A stretch of DNA of 64,000 nt from Rhizobium sp. EC-SD404 (GCF_902498825.1 NZ_LR701459.1:1966414-2030413); one strand, 5' to 3'. Positions 38,556-47,181 are shown, numbered from the stretch's first letter. Numbers and translations are program-made. The notes: generated by a model from the letters alone, not told the origin.

Positions 38556-39584
38556 CTATTCGGCCGCGGTAGCCTTGCCATTGGCGCGTGTAGAGGCAGC
38601 GTGTTCGGTTGCTTTGGCGGCCGATGCCGCCTCCGCCTGCTTCACGGCATTCTTCCGCAAAGCCGCGAGATCGGCCACCTGTGGTTTCGGCAGGTCCCAG
38701 TAAGGCGTCGGCCCGAACAGCGCGGCGAGAAAATCGATGAAGACGCGGATCTTGGCCGGCAGGAACCGTCGGCTCGCATAGACGGCGTGAATCGCCACGT
38801 TGCGCGATCCTTCGCAGTCCGGAAGCACGCGCACCAGCCGTCCATTCGCCAGCTCGTGTCCGACATCCCATGTCGACCGGAGCGCGATGCCGACGCCGCC
38901 GATCACGCATTCGCGCACGACCTCGGACGAATTGGTCGCGAGCGGTCCAAGCGGCCGATAGATCAGGGCGCCGTCTGGACCCTCAATCTTCCATGGCTCG
39001 CTGTTGTGCGACGCGATGCAGACATGGCGATCGAGTTCGCCGATCTTTTTGGGCTCGCCCATCCGTTCGATATAGTCGGGCGAAGCACAGAGTATGCGCT
39101 GGACCGGGGCGAGCTTGCGCGCGACGAGGCTGGAATCGGAGAGTTCCGCGATGCGGATCGCCACGTCGTAGCCGTCGCCGACGATGTCGACGAATTCATC
39201 CGAAAGCACCAGATTGACCGCAAGATCAGGGTTGGCCAGCATGAAGCTGTTGATGTGCGGCGCGATGTGCATGCGGCCGAAGGATGTGGGCGCGGAGACC
39301 TTCAAGGTGCCGCGCGCCAGCGCCGACCGACGCGAAACGAACGCCTCCGCTTCCTCGATGCCGGCAAGAATGGCAAGGACGCGCTCGTAGAAACCGTGGC
39401 CGGCCTCCGTCAGCGAAATCTGGCGCGTCGTGCGCTGAAGAAGGCGTGTGCCGAGCCGATCTTCAAGGCGGCGCAGACGCTTCGAAACCACGGCGGGGGA
39501 AAGGCCGAGTTCGCGCCCAGCGGACGACATGCTGCCGGCTGCGACAACACGCGCGAATATCTCAAGATCGCCCAGATTGTTCAT
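38556..39584 (-). CDS. LysR family transcriptional regulator (divergent from glcDEF)
   Basis: A 342-residue LysR protein. The DNA-binding domain starts LGDLEIFARVVAAGSMSSAG with LSPAVVSKRLRRLEDRLG, and the effector domain starts GTLKVSAPTSFGRMHIAP, the CrgA/DsdC-like subgroup. The C-terminus has an alanine-rich tail of about 30 residues beyond the usual end. ATG 39584 has GAGG five bases upstream; the open frame continues to 40040 without support. It is divergent from glcD, and the 197-base gap has a T-N11-A dyad, so it is the best candidate regulator of glycolate oxidation. Confidence 0.9.
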   Translation of the reverse strand: MNNLGDLEIFARVVAAGSMSSAGRELGLSPAVVSKRLRRLEDRLGTRLLQRTTRQISLTEAGHGFYERVLAILAGIEEAEAFVSRRSALARGTLKVSAPTSFGRMHIAPHINSFMLANPDLAVNLVLSDEFVDIVGDGYDVAIRIAELSDSSLVARKLAPVQRILCASPDYIERMGEPKKIGELDRHVCIASHNSEPWKIEGPDGALIYRPLGPLATNSSEVVRECVIGGVGIALRSTWDVGHELANGRLVRVLPDCEGSRNVAIHAVYASRRFLPAKIRVFIDFLAALFGPTPYWDLPKPQVADLAALRKNAVKQAEAASAAKATEHAASTRANGKATAAE

Positions 39585-39729
39585 GGCATCCTCGGCGTGT
39601 CCGCCCCCCAACTCACTCCGATCTTTTCGGAGCCCCATAAATGTTACGCAGGGTCTCACGGATTGGATTTCGACCTTCGCAGTATTCGCGTGAAAGCACC
39701 GTTTCGTCCGATTGCGGATCGCCCGGATT

Positions 39730-39754
39730 GTCTGGTAAACAAAATAGACCAGAC
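39730..39754. promoter_or_regulatory. GTCTGGT-N11-ACCAGAC dyad, candidate LysR box for glcDEF
   Basis: Two perfect seven-base arms (39730-39736 and 39748-39754) surround an AT-rich 11-base centre, giving the T-N11-A core of LysR binding sites. It ends 27 bases before the glcD ATG and overlaps a possible -10 (TAAACA, 39736-39741) with TTGCGG at 39712-39717, so it could act by repression or by controlling promoter access. Confidence 0.5.
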
Positions 39755-39781
39755 GCCGGGAAGCTGAACGGGAGGCCACCC

Positions 39782-41272
39782 ATGCTGAAGATGCCGGAGC
39801 CGGATGCGGACGTCCTTGCGCGCCGCAAAAGCATCGTTGCCGATCTGCGCGACATCGTGCCTGGCGAGGGCGTGGTCGATGCCACCAACGAGATGCGCGC
39901 CTTCGAAACCGATGCGCTGACGGCCTATCGCCAGATGCCGCTCGTCGTGGTGTTGCCGGAGACCGTCGAGCAGGTGAGCCGCGTGCTGCGCTACTGCCAC
40001 AAGAACGGCATTCGGGTCGTGCCGCGCGGTTCGGGCACATCGCTTTCGGGCGGTGCGCTGCCGCTCGCTGATGGCGTGCTCTTGGTCATGTCGCGGTTCA
40101 ACCGCGTCTTGGAGATCGATTTTGCCAACCGTGCGGTTGTCGTGCAGCCCGGCGTTACCAATCTCGGCATCACCCATGCGGTCCAGGACGAGGGCTTCTA
40201 TTACGCGCCCGATCCATCATCGCAGATCGCATGCTCCATCGGTGGCAATATCGCGGAGAATTCGGGCGGCGTGCACAGCCTGAAATACGGGCTGACCACC
40301 AACAACGTTCTCGGCCTCGAAGTCGTGCTGATCAATGGCGATATCGTCCGGCTGGGCGGCAAGCATCTCGATTCGGAAGGCTACGACCTTCTGGCATTGA
40401 TGACCGGCTCCGAAGGCCTGCTCGGCGTGGTCACCGAGGTGACCGTGCGCATCCTGCAGAAGCCGGAAACGGCGCGTGCCGCGCTCATCGGTTTCCCGAC
40501 GTCGGAGACCGCCGGCCAGTGCGTGGCCGACATCATCGCTGCCGGCATCATTCCAGGCGGCATGGAGATGATGGACCGTCCGGCAATCCACGCCGCCGAG
40601 GACTTCGTCCACGCCAACTATCCGCTGGATGTCGAAGCGCTGTTGATCGTGGAACTGGATGGACCCGAGGCCGAGGTCGACTTTCTGCTCGCCGAGGTCG
40701 AGGCGCTTGCGTTGAAAAACGGCGCCACGACGATTCGGGTGTCGCGCAGCGAAGAAGAGCGCGCCACGTTCTGGGCGGGGCGCAAGGCCGCGTTTCCGTC
40801 GGTCGGCCGCATCTCGCCCGATTATCTCTGCATGGACGGCACCATTCCGCGCAAGGAACTGCCGCGCGTTCTGGCCGGCATGCGGGAATTGTCGGAAATT
40901 CACGGGCTTCGCGTCGCCAATGTCTTCCATGCCGGCGACGGCAACCTCCATCCGCTCATTCTCTACGATGCCAACAAGCCGGGCGAACTGGCCGCGGCGG
41001 AGGCATTCGGTGCCGATATCCTGCGGCTCTGCGTCAAGGTCGGCGGCGTTTTGACCGGGGAGCATGGTGTCGGCGTCGAAAAGCGTGACCTGATGCCGGA
41101 GATGTTCAACGAGATCGACCTCGACCAGCAGATGCGGGTCAAGTGCGCCTTCGACGAAAAGCATCTTCTCAACCCGGGCAAGGTCTTCCCGCAGCTGCGC
41201 CGCTGCGCCGAGCTCGGCCGCATGCATGTGAGCGCCGGCGCCCTTCCGTTCCCAGACATTCCGCGGTTCTGA
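39782..41272 (+). CDS. glcD: glycolate oxidase FAD subunit GlcD
   Basis: A 496-residue FAD-binding type 4 (VAO family) protein. The FAD-binding part has VVPRGSGTSLSGGALP and CSIGGNIAENSGGVHS, the C-terminal oxidase domain has VFHAGDGNLHPLIL and TGEHGVGVEKRDLM. It oxidises glycolate to glyoxylate (and often D-lactate) with GlcE and GlcF. ATG 39782 has GGGAGG six bases upstream; the frame extends to 39641 without support. glcE starts within 25 bases of the stop. Confidence 0.96.
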   Translation: MLKMPEPDADVLARRKSIVADLRDIVPGEGVVDATNEMRAFETDALTAYRQMPLVVVLPETVEQVSRVLRYCHKNGIRVVPRGSGTSLSGGALPLADGVLLVMSRFNRVLEIDFANRAVVVQPGVTNLGITHAVQDEGFYYAPDPSSQIACSIGGNIAENSGGVHSLKYGLTTNNVLGLEVVLINGDIVRLGGKHLDSEGYDLLALMTGSEGLLGVVTEVTVRILQKPETARAALIGFPTSETAGQCVADIIAAGIIPGGMEMMDRPAIHAAEDFVHANYPLDVEALLIVELDGPEAEVDFLLAEVEALALKNGATTIRVSRSEEERATFWAGRKAAFPSVGRISPDYLCMDGTIPRKELPRVLAGMRELSEIHGLRVANVFHAGDGNLHPLILYDANKPGELAAAEAFGADILRLCVKVGGVLTGEHGVGVEKRDLMPEMFNEIDLDQQMRVKCAFDEKHLLNPGKVFPQLRRCAELGRMHVSAGALPFPDIPRF

Positions 41273-41295
41273 ACATGGCGGCAGGACAATTGAAC

Positions 41296-42531
41296 ATGAA
41301 AAGCGGCGATTCTCATCTTCGTCCCACGACCGAAGATCAGGTGCGCGACGCCGTCGCCTGGGCCGCGGCGGAAAAGACGCCGCTCGAGATCGTCGGCCAT
41401 GGGTCGAAGCGCGCGATCGGCCGGCCGATGCAGACCGCGGAAACGCTGTCGCTCGCCGATCTGAATGGATTGACGCTTTACGAACCCGACGAACTGGTGC
41501 TGGCCGCCTGGGCCGGGACACCGCTCGTCGAAATCGAGAAAGTGCTTGCCGAGAACAACCAGCGCTTCGAATTCGAGCCGATGGATTATGGGCCGCTTCT
41601 CGGTGAGGAGCCGGGCAGGGGCACGATCGGCGGCATGCTGTCGGCCAATCTCGCCGGGCCGCGGCGCCTGAAGGCGGGAGCGGCCCGCGACCACGTTCTC
41701 GGCATCCGCTGCGTCACCGGCCGGGGCGAGATTGTCAAATCGGGCGGCCGCGTCGTCAAGAACGTCACCGGCTACGATCTCTCCAAGGGCCTTGCAGGTT
41801 CCTGGGGAACGCTGGCCGTGCTAACCGAAGTGACCATGAAGGTACTCCCGCGCGCGGAGACCGAAGCGACGCTGGTGCTGTTCGGGCTGACCGACAGCGA
41901 TGCCACGGCCGCGATGTCGCTCGCCATGGGTTCGAGCGGCGAGGTGGCGAGTGCCGCGCATCTGCCGGAAAGCGTGAAAGGCCGTTTCATCGACGGTCAG
42001 TTACCGCGCGCCGCCACCGTCCTGCGTCTCGAGGGCTTCGGCCCCTCGGTCGACTATCGCATCGAAAAACTTGCGCAACTGATGACGCCCTTCGGCCCGG
42101 CCGAGAGGCTCGATGCGCCGATGTCTCGTACGCTCTGGCAGGAAATCCGCGACGTGAAGCCCTTCGCCGACGGCACGATGCGCCCGGTCTGGCGCGTTTC
42201 CGTCGCGCCGATGGAAGGCCATGCACTGGTTGCCGCGCTGCGGCTCAAGGCCGGCATCGACGCCTTCTATGATTGGCAGGGCGGGCTCGTCTGGTTGCGC
42301 ATGGAGGCGGGCGCCGATGCCGTGGGGCTGCGCCAGGCAATCCGCGCCGTCGGCGGCGGTCACGCCACGCTGGTGCGGGCCGCGCCGGAACTGCGCCGTT
42401 CGGTCGATGTGTTCGAGCCACAGCCCGGCCCGCTCGCAGCGCTTTCGGCGCGTCTCAAGGCTGAGTTCGATCCGATCGGCATCCTCAATCCGGGACGCAT
42501 GACCGCGCTGAAGGCGCACGAGCCCGCGTGA
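41296..42531 (+). CDS. glcE: glycolate oxidase FAD-binding subunit GlcE
   Basis: A 411-residue paralogue of GlcD with the PCMH FAD-binding domain: LEIVGHGSKRAIGRP, GRGTIGGMLSANLAGP and KNVTGYDLSKGLAGSWGTL. The C-terminal part is short, as usual for GlcE. I chose ATG 41296 (MKSGDSHLRPTT) with AGGA nine bases before it; ATG 41275 just after the glcD stop would add seven residues. It needs GlcD and GlcF to act. Confidence 0.93.
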   Translation: MKSGDSHLRPTTEDQVRDAVAWAAAEKTPLEIVGHGSKRAIGRPMQTAETLSLADLNGLTLYEPDELVLAAWAGTPLVEIEKVLAENNQRFEFEPMDYGPLLGEEPGRGTIGGMLSANLAGPRRLKAGAARDHVLGIRCVTGRGEIVKSGGRVVKNVTGYDLSKGLAGSWGTLAVLTEVTMKVLPRAETEATLVLFGLTDSDATAAMSLAMGSSGEVASAAHLPESVKGRFIDGQLPRAATVLRLEGFGPSVDYRIEKLAQLMTPFGPAERLDAPMSRTLWQEIRDVKPFADGTMRPVWRVSVAPMEGHALVAALRLKAGIDAFYDWQGGLVWLRMEAGADAVGLRQAIRAVGGGHATLVRAAPELRRSVDVFEPQPGPLAALSARLKAEFDPIGILNPGRMTALKAHEPA

Positions 42532-42559
42532 GCGCCCAAATGTCGAAAGGTACGCGTCT

Positions 42560-42958
42560 ATGAGCTCGCATGAAGAGAGCCCACGGGCACCGCAACCCGG
42601 CGGCAGCGGCCCCATTGGTGGCGGCTGGTTCGAGCCCGGCAAGAACAACATCATGCTGATCTACGGCCTCTACCTGGCCAGCGCGGTCGTCGGCGTGACG
42701 GCATTCGTCGGCCTCATCATGGCCTATATGAGCCGCAGCACGGCGCAGCCCTGGGCAGAGACCCACTACACTTGGGCGATCCGAACCTTCTGGATCGGCG
42801 TTCTCTACACCATCATCAGTTCGATCCTCGCGCTCGTTGCGATCGGCTTCCTCCTGATGATCCTCGTCGCGATCTGGGCGATCGTCCGCATCATTGCAGG
42901 CCTGCAGAAAGCATCGCGCGAAGAGCCGATGCCCAATCCGCAGAGCTGGCTTTTCTAG
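42560..42958 (+). CDS. small membrane protein between glcE and glcF (DUF4870-like)
   Basis: A 132-residue protein. After a proline/glycine-rich N-terminus (residues 1-28) come three membrane segments: about 31-54 (IMLIYGLYLASAVVGVTAF), 73-90, and 89-113 (LALVAIGFLLMILVAIWAIV). Overall it resembles DUF4870-type small membrane proteins. AAAGG lies nine bases before the ATG. It sits in the glc operon, 28 bases after glcE and 11 before glcF, so it might anchor or assist the glycolate oxidase, but no function is known to me. Confidence 0.8.
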   Translation: MSSHEESPRAPQPGGSGPIGGGWFEPGKNNIMLIYGLYLASAVVGVTAFVGLIMAYMSRSTAQPWAETHYTWAIRTFWIGVLYTIISSILALVAIGFLLMILVAIWAIVRIIAGLQKASREEPMPNPQSWLF

Positions 42959-42969
42959 GAACCGCTGCT

Positions 42970-44295
42970 TTGGAAACCAATTTCTCAGCTGCCCAGCTTG
43001 CCGATCCCGGCGTCGCCGAGTCGGAAAAGATCCTGCGCAAATGCGTCCACTGCGGATTCTGCACGGCGACGTGCCCGACCTATGTGACGCTCGGCAACGA
43101 ACTCGACAGCCCGCGTGGCCGCATCTACCTGATCAAGGACATGCTGGAGAATGATCGGCCGGCCGACAAGGAGATCGTCACCCACATCGATCGCTGCCTC
43201 TCCTGTCTCGCCTGCATGACGACGTGCCCGTCGGGCGTAAACTATATGCACCTCGTCGACCATGCCCGCGTCCATATCGAGAAAACCTACAAGCGGCCTC
43301 TGATGAACCGACTGACGCGCCAGGTGCTCGCCGCCGTCCTGCCCTATCCCGCGCGGTTCCGCCTGGCGCTCAATGCTGCACGCCTCGGCCGGCCATTGGC
43401 ACCCCTGTTCGATTCGGTGAAGCCGCTGAAGCCCTTCGCCGCGATGCTGCGCCTAACGCCCTCGTCGGTGCCAGGCAAATCGCAGTCCGCCGAGCCCGGC
43501 AACCACACGGCCACCGGCACCCGCCGCGGCCGCGTCGCCATCCTGACCGGATGCGCCCAGCCGGTCCTGAAGCCCTCGATCAACGAAGCGACGATCCGGC
43601 TTTTGACGCGCCTCGGCATCGAGGTGGTTGTTCCAGAAGGCGAGGGCTGCTGCGGCGCGCTCGTCCATCATATGGGCCGCGAGGAAGCGGCCCTCGAATC
43701 GGCACGGCGCAATGTCGATGTCTGGACGCGCGAGATCGAGCGAGGCCTCGACGCGATCGTCATCACCGCATCCGGCTGTGGGACGACGATCAAGGATTAC
43801 GGCTACATGCTTCGGCTTGATCCTGACTATTCGGAGAAGGCGCGAATCGTGTCCGAACGGACCAAGGACATCACCGAATACCTGATGACGCTTGCGATCC
43901 CCGCGGTCGCTGCGCCGGAGCCGCTGACGGTGGCGTATCACTCGGCCTGTTCCATGCAGCACGGCCAGAAGATCACGCGCCAGCCGAAGGATCTTCTGAA
44001 GGCTGCGGGTTTCACCGTGAAGGATCCGCCCGAAGGCCATCTGTGCTGCGGCTCGGCCGGCACCTACAACATCATGCAGCCTGAAATTTCGGTCCGACTG
44101 AAAACGCGCAAGATCGCCAATATCGAAAAGACGCGGCCGGATGTCGTGGCGACCGGCAATATCGGCTGCATCACCCAGATCGCAAGCGGCACGGCCATCC
44201 CGGTCATCCATACGGTCGAACTGCTGGACTGGGCCCATGGCGGACCGAAGCCTGCCGGTCTCGCTGCCACACGGACGCTGGAGGCGGCCGAGTAA
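42970..44295 (+). CDS. glcF: glycolate oxidase iron-sulfur subunit GlcF
   Basis: A 441-residue electron-transfer subunit. Two 4Fe-4S motifs lie near the N-terminus, CVHCGFCTATCPTY and CLSCLACMTTCPSG, and two CCG domains follow (GEGCCGALVHHMG; HLCCGSAGTYN). Homology begins at ETNFSAAQLADP, for which the only start is TTG 42970, with AGGA nine bases upstream; ORF extensions further left overlap the membrane protein gene. It passes electrons from GlcD/GlcE to the quinone pool. The COG4091 dehydrogenase follows after 27 bases. Confidence 0.95.
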   Translation: METNFSAAQLADPGVAESEKILRKCVHCGFCTATCPTYVTLGNELDSPRGRIYLIKDMLENDRPADKEIVTHIDRCLSCLACMTTCPSGVNYMHLVDHARVHIEKTYKRPLMNRLTRQVLAAVLPYPARFRLALNAARLGRPLAPLFDSVKPLKPFAAMLRLTPSSVPGKSQSAEPGNHTATGTRRGRVAILTGCAQPVLKPSINEATIRLLTRLGIEVVVPEGEGCCGALVHHMGREEAALESARRNVDVWTREIERGLDAIVITASGCGTTIKDYGYMLRLDPDYSEKARIVSERTKDITEYLMTLAIPAVAAPEPLTVAYHSACSMQHGQKITRQPKDLLKAAGFTVKDPPEGHLCCGSAGTYNIMQPEISVRLKTRKIANIEKTRPDVVATGNIGCITQIASGTAIPVIHTVELLDWAHGGPKPAGLAATRTLEAAE

Positions 44296-44322
44296 CGTCA
44301 GGAAAACTCACCGGAGGATGGA

Positions 44323-45678
44323 ATGAACCTATATGCCAAGCTCTGCCGCAGGGCAGAGGAGGGCCGGCCCGTTCGCGTCGGCCTCATCGGGTCGGGCAAG
44401 TTCGGCTCGATGTTCCTGTCTCAGGTTCGAACCATCCCCGGCATGCATCTGATGGGCATCGCGGACCTTTCGGCCGAGCGTGCCCGCAAGGCGCTTGAGG
44501 CAACTGGTTGGGATGCCGATTCGGCGATCGCTCAATCATTCGATGACGCCCGGTCTTCCGGCCGCACGATGATCACCGAGGACGCGCAGGCGCTGATCGC
44601 GGCCGACAGCCTCGATGTGGTCGTCGATGCTACAGGCAATCCCGCCGCCGGTGTGCGGCACGCAATTCTCGCCGCCGAGCACGGCCGGCACATCGTTATG
44701 GTCAATGTCGAGGCCGATGTGCTCGCCGGCCCGCTTCTGGCCGAGCGCTTCCGCCGTGCCGGGCTCGTCTACGCCATGGCCTATGGCGACCAGCCGGCGC
44801 TCGTCTGCGAAATGGTGGACTGGGCCCGCACCTGCGGGTTCCGGGTCGTGGCCGCCGGCAAGGGCACCAAATATCTGCCCGAATACAGCCGCTCCACGCC
44901 CGACACCGTCTGGGGTCACTACGGAATCACACCTGAAGATGCCGCCAAGGGCGGCATGAACCCGCAAATGTTCAATTCCTTCATCGATGGCACCAAATCT
45001 GCGATCGAGATGGCGGCGATCGCCAATGCGACAGGGCTTTCGGCGCCCGCCGACGGCCTGGCGTTTCCGCCCTGCGGCGTGCACGATCTGGCCGATATCC
45101 TGAAGCCGCGCGCCCATGGCGGGCTTCTGGAAAAGAGCGGCATGGTCGAGGTGATCTCCAGCGAGGAGCGCGACGGCCGCCATGTCTTCGGCGATCTGCG
45201 CTGGGGCGTCTACGTGACGTTCGAGGCCGAGGACGAGGGCGCACGCGGCGATTATGCAAGACGCTGCTTCAAGGAATACCAGGTCGTGACCGACCGCTCC
45301 GGCCGCTTTGCCTCGCTCTATCGTCCCTCCCATCTGATCGGGCTCGAACTTCCCGTCAGCGTCGCATCGGCCGCGCTGCGCAACGAGCCGACCGGCGAAC
45401 CGGTCAGCTTCTCGGCGGATGTCGCCGCCGTCTCCAAACGTGCCATGAAGGCTGGCGAAATGCTCGACGGGGAGGGTGGTTATACCGTCTGGGGCAAGCT
45501 CATGCCGGCCGAGCGCTCCCTGGCGGCCGAAGCCTTGCCGATCGGCCTCGCCCACGGCGTGAAGCTCACGCGCGACGTGGAGGCCGGTGCGATCGTCACA
45601 TGGGGCGACGTCGCGATCGAGGACAGCCAGGCAGTGCGCATTCGCCGCGAGATGGAAGCGGGCTTCAGCCGATCCTAG
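44323..45678 (+). CDS. COG4091-type NAD(P)-dependent oxidoreductase with SAF domain
   Basis: A 451-residue cytoplasmic protein. The N-terminal Rossmann fold is VRVGLIGSGKFGSMFLSQV, followed by a homoserine-dehydrogenase-like middle part (DVVVDATGNPAAGVRHAIL, GKGTKYLPEYS). The C-terminal 70 residues (LPIGLAHGVKLTRDVEAG, then VTWGDVA) are an SAF domain as found in antifreeze proteins and sugar-acid enzymes. The family is called homoserine-dehydrogenase-like but its substrate is unproven. It is the last gene of the glc operon, which hints at a role with a hydroxy- or sugar acid. GGAGG lies upstream of the ATG. Confidence 0.88.
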   Translation: MNLYAKLCRRAEEGRPVRVGLIGSGKFGSMFLSQVRTIPGMHLMGIADLSAERARKALEATGWDADSAIAQSFDDARSSGRTMITEDAQALIAADSLDVVVDATGNPAAGVRHAILAAEHGRHIVMVNVEADVLAGPLLAERFRRAGLVYAMAYGDQPALVCEMVDWARTCGFRVVAAGKGTKYLPEYSRSTPDTVWGHYGITPEDAAKGGMNPQMFNSFIDGTKSAIEMAAIANATGLSAPADGLAFPPCGVHDLADILKPRAHGGLLEKSGMVEVISSEERDGRHVFGDLRWGVYVTFEAEDEGARGDYARRCFKEYQVVTDRSGRFASLYRPSHLIGLELPVSVASAALRNEPTGEPVSFSADVAAVSKRAMKAGEMLDGEGGYTVWGKLMPAERSLAAEALPIGLAHGVKLTRDVEAGAIVTWGDVAIEDSQAVRIRREMEAGFSRS

Positions 45679-45793
45679 AATCGGCGATTGTCCCGTCGCG
45701 GAACGCTTCGCAGGCTAGCCGCTTTCCTATGGTCAGGTCGATTCGGTGCAATGTCGCCGCATCGTATGGGATGGCCGACTTCAGGAGAGCCCG

Positions 45794-46933
45794 ATGAGAG
45801 CACGCATCATTGCCGCCGCCGCGATTCTTTCCGCTGGCACAGTCCATGCCCAGGAGCGCAACGTCGATGCGCTGCTACAAAGCTTCCTGGATTCGCGGGA
45901 AGAGACGGTCGAAGCCTGTTTCGGCGACATACCCGAGATGGATGCGGGGCTTCGCGACGCTGATTTCCGATCCGCCAAGCAGGACGGGCCGGTCGAGCCG
46001 CGTCGGTTGGTCGTGGCGTTCGACGCCTCCGGGTCGATGGCAGGCGCGCTGGGCAGCAGAACGAAGATGGAAGCCGCGCGCGAGGCGGTGGATGCCCTGC
46101 TGGAAGAAATGCCGGAAGACGTCACGCTCGGCCTCGTCGCTTTTGGGCATCGCGGGACCAACGACGATTCGGGAAGGGCGGAGAGCTGCGCGGGCGTCGA
46201 AGCCTTGGTCGACGTGGCCAGTGGCTCGATCGATCAGCTGAGCGACGAGCTCGCCGCGCTTGAACCAGCCGGATGGACCCCGCTTGCCGCAGGCCTCGAA
46301 GAGGCCGGGCGCCAGCTGACGGAAACGCAGACGCCGGGCGAGCAGGTGATCTATGTCGTCTCCGACGGCGAGGAAACCTGCGGCGGCGACCCGGTGGCGG
46401 CCGCTCGCGCACTGCACGAAGGGGACATCCGCGCCGTCGTCAACATTCTCGGCCTCGACCTTCCAGCGACGGACAGGGAGCAGCTGGAGGCGGTTGCCGA
46501 TGCTGGCGGCGGGTTGTTCACCTCCATCGAAAGCGAGAGCGAACTGGCCCGCAGCATCGAGGAGATGCGCCGGCAAAACAGCAATTCCCTAGAGGTGCTT
46601 CGCAGCCGTAACCAGTCGGCCGGCACCCAACTTCGCAACAGCAACGTCACGTTCTCCGCGCTTCTGCAGCTCGATAATTGCGTTGCCGGTCGTGCGCTGC
46701 GCGAAAGCAATGGCCTATACAGCTGGATGCGGGACAACGAGACGCCGCCTGAAGTTCAGCAGATCCTGGTCGATACCCTGAACGAAGGGCACGATGCCTA
46801 TCTGGCCCGCGCCGCGGCGATCCGCGAGGAAGCCGAATCGGCCCGCGACGACGCCAACAGCGACATCGAGCAACGCTTGGAAGAAACCGAAGAAGACTTT
46901 GAAGGAACCAAGTTAGGGAATGGTGGGCGATGA
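45794..46933 (+). CDS. secreted VWA domain protein
   Basis: A 379-residue exported protein. The signal peptide MRARIIAAAAILSAGTVHA precedes a von Willebrand A domain with the metal site DASGSM (DxSxS), LGLVAFGHRG and VVSDGEETCGGD. The last 90 residues are a charged helical region with coiled-coil appearance (EEAESARDDANSDIEQRLEE). ATG 45794 follows AGGAG at 45783-45787. The end of the frame is unusual: the stop TGA at 46931-46933 and four preceding codons lie inside the oppositely oriented tRNA-Val gene. Function unknown; VWA proteins act as metal-dependent adhesion or assembly factors. Confidence 0.87.
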   Translation: MRARIIAAAAILSAGTVHAQERNVDALLQSFLDSREETVEACFGDIPEMDAGLRDADFRSAKQDGPVEPRRLVVAFDASGSMAGALGSRTKMEAAREAVDALLEEMPEDVTLGLVAFGHRGTNDDSGRAESCAGVEALVDVASGSIDQLSDELAALEPAGWTPLAAGLEEAGRQLTETQTPGEQVIYVVSDGEETCGGDPVAAARALHEGDIRAVVNILGLDLPATDREQLEAVADAGGGLFTSIESESELARSIEEMRRQNSNSLEVLRSRNQSAGTQLRNSNVTFSALLQLDNCVAGRALRESNGLYSWMRDNETPPEVQQILVDTLNEGHDAYLARAAAIREEAESARDDANSDIEQRLEETEEDFEGTKLGNGGR

Positions 46934-46996
46934 CAGGCTCGAACTGCCGACATCCTCGGTGTAAACGAGGCGCTCTACCAACTGAGCTAATCGCCC
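46921..46996 (-). tRNA. tRNA-Val (TAC)
   Basis: On the minus strand a 76-base cloverleaf with acceptor stem GGGCGAT/ATCGCCC, TAGCTCAGTTGGTAGAGC D-arm, anticodon loop TTTACAC (anticodon TAC), and TTCGAGCC T-arm. The CCA end is encoded (TGG at 46921-46923 on the plus strand). It overlaps the last 13 bases of the convergent VWA gene. Confidence 0.97.
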
Positions 46997-47030
46997 CCGG
47001 CCGGTAGCGGTGACCGGCGGTACGGGCGTC

Positions 47031-47059
47031 CATCTAGGCGTTTTGATTGGGCAGTGCAA
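47031..47059 (-). promoter_or_regulatory. candidate promoter of tRNA-Val
   Basis: On the minus strand TTGCAC (47059-47054), 17 bases, TAGATG (47036-47031), about 35 bases before the tRNA 5' end. Spacing is ideal and the sequence moderately good. Confidence 0.5.
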
Positions 47060-47152
47060 GAGAAAAACGCGGCCGTTGTGAAGACGAGTTGGGGGAGACC
47101 GGCCGCGAAAAAACTGGCGTCGCGCAATTGTCGTATTTCGCCGATCTCGCGC

Positions 47153-47181
47153 TTGACAGCCCTGAAGCAAGGTCCTATTCA
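47153..47181 (+). promoter_or_regulatory. promoter of tRNA-Asp
   Basis: A consensus TTGACA (47153-47158), exactly 17 bases, then TATTCA (47176-47181); the predicted start would be about 50 bases before the tRNA 5' end. This is the best -35/-10 pair in the window. Confidence 0.75.

Noticed and set aside
37111-38910. 599-residue minus-strand frame opposite the DUF3422 gene
   Set aside because: Shadow frame; the plus strand has the conserved family and coiled-coil and membrane segments.
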